Source of the DNA: Draconibacterium halophilum
GTDB taxonomy: Bacteria; Bacteroidota; Bacteroidia; Bacteroidales; Prolixibacteraceae
DNA length: 64,000 bases
NCBI RefSeq assembly: GCF_010448835.1
Contig: NZ_CP048409.1
Coordinates: 3,418,001 to 3,482,000, forward strand
Direction of reading: 5' to 3'
Position 1 is the stretch's first letter; every line of letters begins with the position of its first letter. Both the position numbers and the translations under genes were made by a program. The notes beneath the pieces were generated by a model, which worked only from the letters and a program-made list of their open reading frames with translations, was not told the DNA's origin and ran no database searches. Below, in pieces: positions 51,022 to 57,669 of the stretch.

Positions 51022-51056
51022 CAGACCTTCAAGGTTTTAAAAACCTTGAAGGTCTG
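51022..51056. repeat. 35-bp palindrome, copy 2
   Basis: CAGACCTTCAAGGTTTT and AAAACCTTGAAGGTCTG form a 17-bp stem around one A. It is the partner of the copy at 50200-50232 and lies 87 bases before the DUF6261 start. Confidence 0.8.
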
Positions 51057-51096
51057 AAAACTGTTAACTGAGACTGTAAACTGAATCTTATTTCTT

Positions 51097-51128
51097 CCAC
51101 GCTCCCGCGCGATTGTATCGCGTGGTTA
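51097..51128. repeat. REP unit, left flank of the RAYT gene
   Basis: This 32-bp unit includes CGCGCGATTGTATCGCGTGG. It is the reverse complement of 51729-51760 except for one base, and ends three bases before the transposase stop codon. Confidence 0.85.
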
Positions 51129-51131
51129 TTA

Positions 51132-51684
51132 TTATTTTACAACTATTACGTCTTCTAAAATTCCAATCTCTCCTGCATAATCGGCTGCACTGCTGTATAA
51201 ATAATCTTCCGGTCTGAAAACCAATCCTTCTTCAACAGGATTGTGATGGATATAGTGAATCTTCTCGTCGATTACTTTTGTACTCCATAATTCAACAGGA
51301 TTATTATCATGCCTCCAAAACTGGTAGTTCTTTACATTGGATGATTTGCTTCCGGCTTTCTGAAAATGTTTCAATAAAAATTCCTGTCTACTTTCTTTAG
51401 GGTTATCTACTATCGCCTGAACAATTGTTTTACTTGTATATCGCTTGAAGTCTCCCAGAAGCATCAGGCTTCTGCTCTCCTGAACTCCTAAAAACCAGAT
51501 GAACATGACTTGACATTATGCACCATGCAAATATTTCCATCCCTTTCTCTTTCTGACAATAATGTAAACTATCGAGAATGATTTTTTTGTATTCATTTCG
51601 AGTAAATACATCTAACCATTCAATTATTGCAAAACTCACAAAGTATACACCGTCAGGATTATGAAACTTATAATTACGGCTCAT
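51132..51684 (-). pseudogene. REP-associated tyrosine transposase (RAYT), frameshifted
   Basis: The N-terminal frame (from 51684) reads MSRNYKFHNPDGVYFVSFAI and includes the HUH motif SSHVHLVF. The C-terminal frame reads GDFKRYTSKTIVQAI, with the presumed catalytic Tyr of RAYT/IS200-like enzymes, and FWRHDNNPVELWSTKVI, typical of RAYTs. The two frames cross at about 51456-51474, where CAGAAGC-ATCAG-GCTTCTG forms a small hairpin. Slippage there, or an extra base, breaks the gene. RAYTs are thought to nick and spread REP palindromes. Flanking inverted REP units confirm the identity. With the shift, the enzyme would be split into inactive parts. Confidence 0.85.
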
Positions 51685-51698
51685 TATGATGTTTAAAA

Positions 51699-52195
51699 TT
51701 AATTCAATATCCTCTTTTTAATTGTTCTTAACCACGCGATACAATCGCGCGGGAGCGGGGAAGCATCGTAAGTCGTCGCCGACTTAATTCCATCTTCTTT
51801 CTTTGTAAAATTAAATAGTTTTCCAGGCCCTGGCATAGGCTGCATAACCTTTACTTTCAATTCTTCAAGATCAGGCGGCAACGTACCTTCTATCTTTATA
51901 TATTCACCCGTATTAGAGTTTACAAAAGCATAATAGCAAGGATGTTCCCAACTTTGATTAGGGAATTCATCCACAAAAAAGAACCATGAAATAAAATCTG
52001 GGGATTTCAAATTTTAGTATTTATTAATTCTTTTTTTGGACTTAAAGGACTAGGATAGTATAATACATTCTTTTGAGCATGTATATTCTTATCATTATTT
52101 AATATTATCTGAAATGCTTGATCTTCACTTATTTTTTGAGCGAATAACATATTCGAGAACAAAAGAAAGATCAAAAAAAGGAAATATTTCTTCAT
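51699..52195 (-). pseudogene. Secreted protein gene, frameshifted and cut by the RAYT/REP element
   Basis: It begins at 52195 with a signal peptide (MKKYFLFLIFLLFSNMLFAQ) and a soluble part ISEDQAFQIILNNDKNIHAQ. The frame ends near 52010, and the other frame continues KSPDFISWFFFVDEFPNQSWEHP then CYYAFVNSNTGEYIKIEGTLPPDLEE. One missing T (TTT for an expected TTTT) explains the shift. Aromatic WFF...W.HPCYY residues resemble PepSY-like propeptide regions of secreted Bacteroidota proteins, so this may be the remains of a longer surface or protease precursor. From about 51760 the frame runs into the REP unit, giving a tail from repeat DNA. No downstream remainder is recognisable beyond the element. 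Confidence 0.55.
51729..51760. repeat. REP unit, right flank of the RAYT gene
   Basis: The unit contains CCACGCGATACAATCGCGCG and is the inverted 31/32-base match to 51097-51128. Internal CGCGAT-ACA-ATCGCG can form a hairpin, the usual REP structure recognised by RAYT enzymes. Confidence 0.85.
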
Positions 52196-52205
52196 ATCAT
52201 TGCTT

Positions 52206-52673
52206 TTAATTAGGTGAGATTTCTATTGTGGAATCTAGATTTTTGGAATAATGGAAAGTAAATGTTGTAACCTCACCACTAGCCGAAACTTTCGAAGTAT
52301 ATTTTCGTTGCTCCATTGAATCGATTACACATTCAAGATCAAAATTGCATATACAATTTGCCCATTCATAATCAATAAATGTTACTCTTAATATACCATC
52401 ATTGATCATAGCATAAGTTGTATCTAATCCAGCACAATTAAGAGTAGCATTAATAAACTTAACCCGAAGTTGGTTTTCTCCTTCGGCCTTAAGTTCAATA
52501 TACCTTTCAGTATCAGTTGATTTTAGGTGGTCTTTACAGCCCTGCGATTTTATTTCGCTTACTGTGAGCTGTTTGTCTTTTAATGGAGGTAATTCTTCTT
52601 CATCCTGACAGCTTGCCCCAATTAAGGCAAACAGTAAGAATACTAAACTTAGTTTTAAAATTTCAAGTTTCAT
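52206..52673 (-). CDS. Hypothetical lipoprotein
   Basis: The 155-residue product has a lipoprotein signal (LSLVFLLFALIGASC, Cys22), then a Glu/Pro-rich linker (QDEEELPPLKDKQ). A beta-rich domain follows with six more cysteines, including GCKDHL, NCAGLD and ANCICNFDLEC, suggesting disulfides. A C-terminal strand pair ends TFHYSKNLDSTIEISPN. No family is recognised. It is upstream of and on the same strand as the broken secreted-protein gene, 10 bases apart, so the two were probably one operon. Confidence 0.7.
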   Translation of the reverse strand: MKLEILKLSLVFLLFALIGASCQDEEELPPLKDKQLTVSEIKSQGCKDHLKSTDTERYIELKAEGENQLRVKFINATLNCAGLDTTYAMINDGILRVTFIDYEWANCICNFDLECVIDSMEQRKYTSKVSASGEVTTFTFHYSKNLDSTIEISPN

Positions 52674-52717
52674 TTTTTTTATTTTAGTAATGAGTAAAAA
52701 GTAGAGAGTACTTAAAC

Positions 52718-52740
52718 AGGTTCTTTAGAATTAAGAACCT
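52718..52740. repeat. Hairpin in the lipoprotein-leuA gap
   Basis: AGGTTCTT pairs with AAGAACCT across 7 bases. The 490 bases from 52674 to the leu leader show nothing else I can name: no gene, AT-rich with several T runs. Confidence 0.35.
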
Positions 52741-53166
52741 AAAAATAGCGCATTAAAAAGGTCGGTTTCTGTTGCTTTGGCAACCTGGGGTTTGCGGCAG
52801 TGTGGGTGGTTTACTGTACAAACGGTTTGTTTTGTTTTTTTGAGTTTTACGAGGTATTCATTATTGGTTTTATTTTTATGTTTATGGATTAAGATGCTTG
52901 AAGGTAAAAAAAGGTTGCGTTACAACAAGTTTTTGGGCTTATGTTTGGTAACAGATTCTATTGTCTTTTGTTATTGAATATTGGAAGCTGGATACAATAT
53001 ACTCGTGGCTCAATGCTCCTAACTCGAAACTTCGGTAAAATAAAAGTTACTCTAATGTTAACACAAAACGGACATTACGGTATTATTCTTCTTTTTTCAA
53101 CAAAAAAGGGCCGTTTCATTTTCATTTTAAAATAATATTTTCATATTTGCATGAAATCATAAGCAA

Positions 53167-53238
53167 ATGACAAAAAATATCAACATCTCTATTTTTAACC
53201 TCATTATTGGTATTCTTCTTCTAGCAAGACGAAAATGA
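53167..53238 (+). CDS. Leader peptide of the leu operon attenuator
   Basis: A 23-codon frame starts at ATG (53167) and ends at TGA (53236-53238). It encodes MTKNINISIFN followed by LIIGILLL and ARRK, with 6 Ile and 4 Leu in 23 residues and eight branched-chain codons in a row bar one Gly. A possible -7 box (CATATTTG, near 53145) lies just upstream. The stop codon falls in the antiterminator segment, the arrangement needed for ribosome-controlled attenuation. Too short for standard gene finding, it is very probably translated for regulation only. Confidence 0.8.
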   Translation: MTKNINISIFNLIIGILLLARRK

Positions 53239-53306
53239 GAATGGTATGTAGATAAAACAATATTGAATATAAGAAAGCCATTCTCAAAATAGAGGATGGC
53301 TTTTTT
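53236..53306 (+). promoter_or_regulatory. Attenuator: antiterminator and terminator of the leu operon
   Basis: TGAGAATGG (53236-53244) is exactly complementary to CCATTCTCA (53278-53286). The latter is also the 5' arm of a 12-bp terminator stem, 53274-53285 with 53292-53303, loop AAAATA, one T-G wobble, then a T run. Upstream, ATTCT in the leader can pair with AGAAT over the stop. Ribosome stalling on the Ile/Leu codons would free 53236-53244 and allow readthrough. A ribosome reaching the stop would cover it and let the terminator form. Confidence 0.85.
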
Positions 53307-53454
53307 AGTACAAGAAAGCACGAAGCTTGAAGTAAGAAGACAGAAGTAGAAAAATTCTTCCGACTCCGGTCTTCGGACTTCTGACCAAAAGGTTTTGATT
53401 TGAAAAAGAGATATTAGTTTAGACAGCAAAATAAGAATTGAAAAACAATAAATC

Positions 53455-54960
53455 ATGAGCGACAGACTTTACATTTTCGACACAACTTTGAGAGACGGAG
53501 AACAGGTTCCGGGTTGCCAGTTGAACACAGTAGAAAAGATTGAAGTTGCCAAAGCATTGCAAGAATTGGGAGTTGATGTAATTGAAGCAGGATTCCCCAT
53601 TTCGAGCCCCGGCGATTTTGAATCGGTAGTAGAGATTTCAAAAGCGGTTACATGGCCAACAATTACAGCTTTAACCCGCGCAGTACAAAAAGACATTGAT
53701 GTTGCAGCCGAATCACTCAAATACGCCAAAAAAGGTCGTATTCACACCGGAATCGGAACATCCGATTTTCACATTTACCACAAACTCAACTCCAACCCCG
53801 ATGCTATTATCGAACGTGGTGTTGAGGCAGTAAAATACGCAAAAAAATACGTTGAAGATGTGGAGTTTTACGCCGAAGATGCCGGCCGTACCGAAAACGA
53901 GTACCTGGCACGCGTAATTGAGGCAGTGATTAAAGCCGGTGCTACGGTAGTAAATATTCCTGACACCACGGGTTACACCTTACCACACGAATTTGGTGCA
54001 AAAATTAAATACCTGATGGATAATGTGCCAAATATTCACAAGGCCATTATTTCAACCCACTGTCATAACGATTTGGGGATGGCTACTGCCAACACTATTT
54101 CGGGAATTTTGAATGGTGCCCGTCAGGCCGAGGTTACCATTAACGGTATAGGCGAACGCGCTGGTAACACTTCATTAGAGGAAATTGTAATGACATTAAA
54201 AACGCATTACAAAACACTGGGAATTGAAACCGGTGTAAATACTAAGAAGATATATGGAACCAGCCGTTTGGTTTCAACCTTGATGAACATGCCTGTTCAA
54301 CCTAACAAAGCAATTGTTGGACGTAATGCTTTCGCGCACTCGTCGGGTATCCACCAGGATGGCGTATTGAAAAACCGCGAGAACTACGAGATTATGGATC
54401 CTGTTGAGGTAGGAATCAACGAATCGGCAATTTTATTGACTGCCCGCAGTGGCCGCGCCGCGTTAAAACACCGTTTGGAATTGTTAGGCTTCGAGCTGGA
54501 CAAAGAAAAGCTTGACGAGGTTTACGAAGAATTCCTGAACCTGGCCGATAAGAAAAAAGACATCCGCGACGACGATATCGCTTTGTTGGTTGGCGATGCA
54601 ACGCGTAAAGAGCACCGCATTAAACTGGAATACCTACAAGTGGTTACCGGCAAAAGCTTAAAACCAATGGCTACCGTTATTTTGAATATTTCGGGAGAGA
54701 AATTCGATGCCACTTCTGATGGAAACGGTCCGGTTGACGCAGCAATCAAAGCGGTTAAAAAGATCATTCATCGCCAGATCGTTATCGAAGAATTCCTGGT
54801 ACAGGCAATCACCCGCGGAAGCGACGATATTGGGAAGGTACACATGCAGGTAGAATACGATGATTCGATCTACCACGGTTTTGGTGCACATACCGACATT
54901 ATAACCGCTTCGGTTGAAGCCTTTTTGGATGCCATAAACAAATTGCCTGCGGCATTGTAA
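53455..54960 (+). CDS. leuA: 2-isopropylmalate synthase
   Basis: The 501-residue protein has the DRE-TIM signature FDTTLRDGEQVPGCQLN at residues 7-23, metal-binding STHCHNDLGMATAN near 200, and NGIGERAGNTSLEE. The C-terminal LeuA dimer region (about 390-495) gives leucine feedback control. It condenses acetyl-CoA with 2-oxoisovalerate, the first step to leucine. It is the first gene after the attenuator and so is controlled by branched-chain amino-acid supply. A second enzyme of the same superfamily lies three genes downstream. Confidence 0.95.
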   Translation: MSDRLYIFDTTLRDGEQVPGCQLNTVEKIEVAKALQELGVDVIEAGFPISSPGDFESVVEISKAVTWPTITALTRAVQKDIDVAAESLKYAKKGRIHTGIGTSDFHIYHKLNSNPDAIIERGVEAVKYAKKYVEDVEFYAEDAGRTENEYLARVIEAVIKAGATVVNIPDTTGYTLPHEFGAKIKYLMDNVPNIHKAIISTHCHNDLGMATANTISGILNGARQAEVTINGIGERAGNTSLEEIVMTLKTHYKTLGIETGVNTKKIYGTSRLVSTLMNMPVQPNKAIVGRNAFAHSSGIHQDGVLKNRENYEIMDPVEVGINESAILLTARSGRAALKHRLELLGFELDKEKLDEVYEEFLNLADKKKDIRDDDIALLVGDATRKEHRIKLEYLQVVTGKSLKPMATVILNISGEKFDATSDGNGPVDAAIKAVKKIIHRQIVIEEFLVQAITRGSDDIGKVHMQVEYDDSIYHGFGAHTDIITASVEAFLDAINKLPAAL

Positions 54961-54980
54961 ATTTAGAGTATAACGCTGTT

Positions 54981-55060
54981 ATTTCGACGATGCAGGAGGA
55001 GAAATCTGATTCCTTTAAGTGATAGATTTCTCTCCGTCAGCTGACGGATCGAAATGACAT
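54981..55060. repeat. Foldback repeat between leuA and leuC
   Basis: The 112-bp gap holds GGAGAAATCT (54998-55007) and AGATTTCTC (55024-55032) as internal arms, the perfect palindrome CCGTCAGCTGACGG (55034-55047), and ATTTCGA / TCGAAAT outer ends. It is a member of the dispersed GTCATTTCGA...GAGAAATCT family. Confidence 0.75.
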
Positions 55061-55072
55061 CAAAATAAAATC

Positions 55073-56476
55073 ATGACAGCAAAAACATTATTTGATAAGA
55101 TTTGGGATGCACACGTGGTAAAAAAGGTCGAAGGTGGCCCCAATGTATTGTATATCGACCGTCACTTTATTCATGAAGTAACGAGTCCGGTTGCCTTTTT
55201 AGGTTTGAAGAACCGCGGACTGAAAGTGTATCGTCCGGATCAGACCACAGCTACTCCCGACCATAACGTTCCAACCATCAACCAGCACATGTCGATAAAA
55301 GACGAGCTTTCGCGCAACCAGGTTGATATGTTGAAAAACAATTGCGATGAGCACGGAATTACTCATCACGGTTTAGGTACTGAAGGACACGGTGTGGTTC
55401 ACATTATTGGTCCTGAAATGGGTTTAACCCAACCGGGAATGACCATTGTTTGTGGCGACAGCCACACATCTACACACGGTGCTTTTGGAGCCATTGCTTT
55501 TGGTATTGGCACCAGCGAGGTGGAAATGGTTTTGGCAAGCCAGTGTATTATGCAGCCCAAACCGAAAAAAATGCGAATCACCATCAATGGAAACCTCGAT
55601 AAAGGAGTTACAGCAAAAGATATTGCGCTGTACATTATCTCGAAAATATCAACCAGTGGTGGAACCGGTCACTTTATCGAGTATGCAGGCTCGGCAATTA
55701 CCAGCCTGTCGATGGAAGGACGAATGACTCTTTGTAACCTAAGTATTGAAAGTGGTGCCCGCGGTGGTATGATCGCGCCGGATGAAACAACATTTAACTA
55801 CATAAAAGGTCGTGAGTTTGCTCCAAAAGGCGAAGATTGGGAAAAGGCCATGACAAAATGGGCGGAATTAAAAACCGACGAAGGTGCAGTTTACGATACT
55901 GATTTCACGTTTGATGCTGCGGATATTGAGCCGATGATTACTTACGGTACAAATCCGGGAATGGGAATAGGTGTTTCGCAAACCATCCCTACAACTGGAG
56001 GTTTGGAGGGAAGTGATAAAACCACTTATCTAAAATCGCTGCAATACATGGGATACCACGAGGGTGAGGCCATGAAAGGCAAACCGGTTGACTTTGTATT
56101 TCTTGGCAGTTGTACCAACGGACGTATCGAAGACTTCCGCGAATTTGCCGCTTTTGTGAAAGGCAAGAAAAAAGCAGATAACATTACTGCCTGGTTGGTG
56201 CCGGGATCAAAACAGGTGCAAAACCAGATTGAAGCAGAAGGACTTGTTCCAATTTTAGAGGAAGCAGGTTTTAAATTACGTCAACCCGGATGTTCAGCAT
56301 GTTTGGCAATGAACGACGATAAAATACCAATGGGTAAATATTCTGTTTCAACTTCAAACCGAAACTTTGAAGGCCGCCAGGGACCGGGTGCTCGCACTTT
56401 GCTTGCCAGTCCGCTTACTGCAGCTGCCGCGGCAGTGTCTGGTGTAATTGCTGATCCAAGAGACTTGATGGAATAG
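55073..56476 (+). CDS. leuC: 3-isopropylmalate dehydratase large subunit
   Basis: The 467-residue protein is a LeuC aconitase-like subunit. TLFDKIWDAHVV opens it, GDSHTSTHGAFGAIAFGIGTSE is the second family motif, and the [4Fe-4S] cysteines lie in FLGSCTNGRIEDF (about residue 350) and PGCSACLAMN (about 410-413). With LeuD it isomerises 2- to 3-isopropylmalate. It is followed after a four-helix-bundle gene by leuD, so the two subunit genes are not adjacent. Confidence 0.96.
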   Translation: MTAKTLFDKIWDAHVVKKVEGGPNVLYIDRHFIHEVTSPVAFLGLKNRGLKVYRPDQTTATPDHNVPTINQHMSIKDELSRNQVDMLKNNCDEHGITHHGLGTEGHGVVHIIGPEMGLTQPGMTIVCGDSHTSTHGAFGAIAFGIGTSEVEMVLASQCIMQPKPKKMRITINGNLDKGVTAKDIALYIISKISTSGGTGHFIEYAGSAITSLSMEGRMTLCNLSIESGARGGMIAPDETTFNYIKGREFAPKGEDWEKAMTKWAELKTDEGAVYDTDFTFDAADIEPMITYGTNPGMGIGVSQTIPTTGGLEGSDKTTYLKSLQYMGYHEGEAMKGKPVDFVFLGSCTNGRIEDFREFAAFVKGKKKADNITAWLVPGSKQVQNQIEAEGLVPILEEAGFKLRQPGCSACLAMNDDKIPMGKYSVSTSNRNFEGRQGPGARTLLASPLTAAAAAVSGVIADPRDLME

Positions 56477-56520
56477 GGAATATTGGAATAGGGAATAAAG
56501 AATCATATAATTTAACGAAG

Positions 56521-56892
56521 ATGTCGACAAGTAACCTGGCATTATTTAAAGAAAACATGAAGCTTCGAACAAAAATCTTTGCTCACGACTGTGTGAAGTT
56601 TTCTTTGGATTTGCCTAAAAATACGCTTGGTAATCATATTCATGGACAATTGATTCGATGTTCTACTTCTGTAGCAGCAAATTACAGAGCATCCTGTGTT
56701 GCGCAATCTATTCCAATGATCATTTCTAAACTGAGTATATCAATTGAAGAAGCCGATGAGAGTGAATTCTGGTTAGAATTTGCAGTTGATGAAAAATTAG
56801 CGATAAAAGAGCGAACTGAGAAAATGTTTCAGGAAGCTCATGAAATAGCGTCAATACTCATCAAATCACGTCAAACACTTCAAAAAAGATAA
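56521..56892 (+). CDS. Four-helix-bundle (S23/IVS-type) protein
   Basis: The 123-residue protein matches the four helix bundle family first seen in 23S rRNA intervening sequences: KLRTKIFAHDCVKFSLDLPKN, IHGQLIRCSTSVAANYRASCVAQS, then SKLSISIEEADESEFWLEFAVD and a last helix HEIASILIKSRQTLQKR. The family is found in many copies in Bacteroidota genomes, between other genes and not only in rRNA. Its function is not established. Here it sits in the leu operon between leuC and leuD, flanked by short repeats (GGAATAGGGAATA before, ATTCTAATATTC after), which suggests insertion. Confidence 0.85.
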   Translation: MSTSNLALFKENMKLRTKIFAHDCVKFSLDLPKNTLGNHIHGQLIRCSTSVAANYRASCVAQSIPMIISKLSISIEEADESEFWLEFAVDEKLAIKERTEKMFQEAHEIASILIKSRQTLQKR

Positions 56893-56956
56893 ACTCCAAT
56901 ATTCAAAATTCGAACATTCTAATATTCGAGATTCTAATATTCAAATATTCAATAAA

Positions 56957-57544
56957 ATGGCATACGATAAATTTTCAGTAATAAATACTTCGGCAGTACC
57001 ACTGCCCTTTGAAAATGTAGATACCGACCAGATCATTCCTGCTCGTTTCCTGAAAGCTGTGGAACGTAAAGGATTTGGCGATAACCTTTTCCGCGACTGG
57101 CGGTACGAAAACGATGGAAGTCCGAAAGCTGATTTCCCGTTGAATAACAGCAAGTATTCAGGGAAAATACTGGTTGGTGGAAAAAACTTTGGTAGCGGAT
57201 CGAGCCGCGAGCATGCTGCCTGGGCCATCTACGATTATGGATTCCGTGTGGTAGTTTCAAGCTTTTTCGCCGACATCTTTAAAGGAAACGCACTGAACAA
57301 CGGCCTGTTACCGGTTGTTGTTTCTCCGGAGTTCCTTGAGAAAATCTTTGTTCAGATAGAAAAAGATCCTGATTCAACCTTTGAAGTCGATCTTCCAAAT
57401 CAAAAATTCACCATCACAGCTACAGGTGAATCATCTGATTTCGAGATCAATCCGTACAAAAAACACTGTTTGCAAAACGGGTTAGATGATATCGACTACC
57501 TTGTTGATATGAAAGAACAAATAGCTGAATTTGAACAGGCTTAA
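56957..57544 (+). CDS. leuD: 3-isopropylmalate dehydratase small subunit
   Basis: The 195-residue protein is LeuD: VPLPFENVDTDQIIPARFLK at the N-terminus, GKNFGSGSSREHAAWAIYDYGF (about 75-96) as the swivel-domain active-site part, and FKGNALNNGLLPVVV. It completes the isomerase with LeuC. Upstream sequence of short AT repeats and an ATG after AATAAA set the start. It is 104 or more bases before the LeuA-like gene, a gap filled with a foldback repeat. Confidence 0.95.
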   Translation: MAYDKFSVINTSAVPLPFENVDTDQIIPARFLKAVERKGFGDNLFRDWRYENDGSPKADFPLNNSKYSGKILVGGKNFGSGSSREHAAWAIYDYGFRVVVSSFFADIFKGNALNNGLLPVVVSPEFLEKIFVQIEKDPDSTFEVDLPNQKFTITATGESSDFEINPYKKHCLQNGLDDIDYLVDMKEQIAEFEQA

Positions 57545-57557
57545 TCTTCAATTCTGA

Positions 57558-57641
57558 TGTCATTTCGAAGGAGGAACGACTGAGAAATCTCTTACATTGG
57601 AAACAGATTTCTCACCTTCATTCTTCAGGTTCGAAATGACA
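57558..57641. repeat. Foldback MITE-like repeat between leuD and the LeuA-like gene
   Basis: TGTCATTTCGAA (57558-57569) and TTCGAAATGACA (57630-57641) are perfect 12-bp terminal inverted repeats. Inside, GAGAAATCT (57582-57590) pairs with AGATTTCTC (57605-57613). The whole 84-bp unit can fold back, lacks coding sequence and is the clearest copy of a family with further, degenerate copies at 36426, 39187, 49805 and 54981. Confidence 0.85.
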
Positions 57642-57669
57642 AGTATTTTTGAAACAGAAAGATAAAAAA

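Noticed and set aside
52777..53135. Plus-strand frames in the gap before the leu leader
   Set aside because: Hydrophobic or irregular translations from AT-rich DNA, no starts with promoter context, and they would run through the operon's own promoter region.
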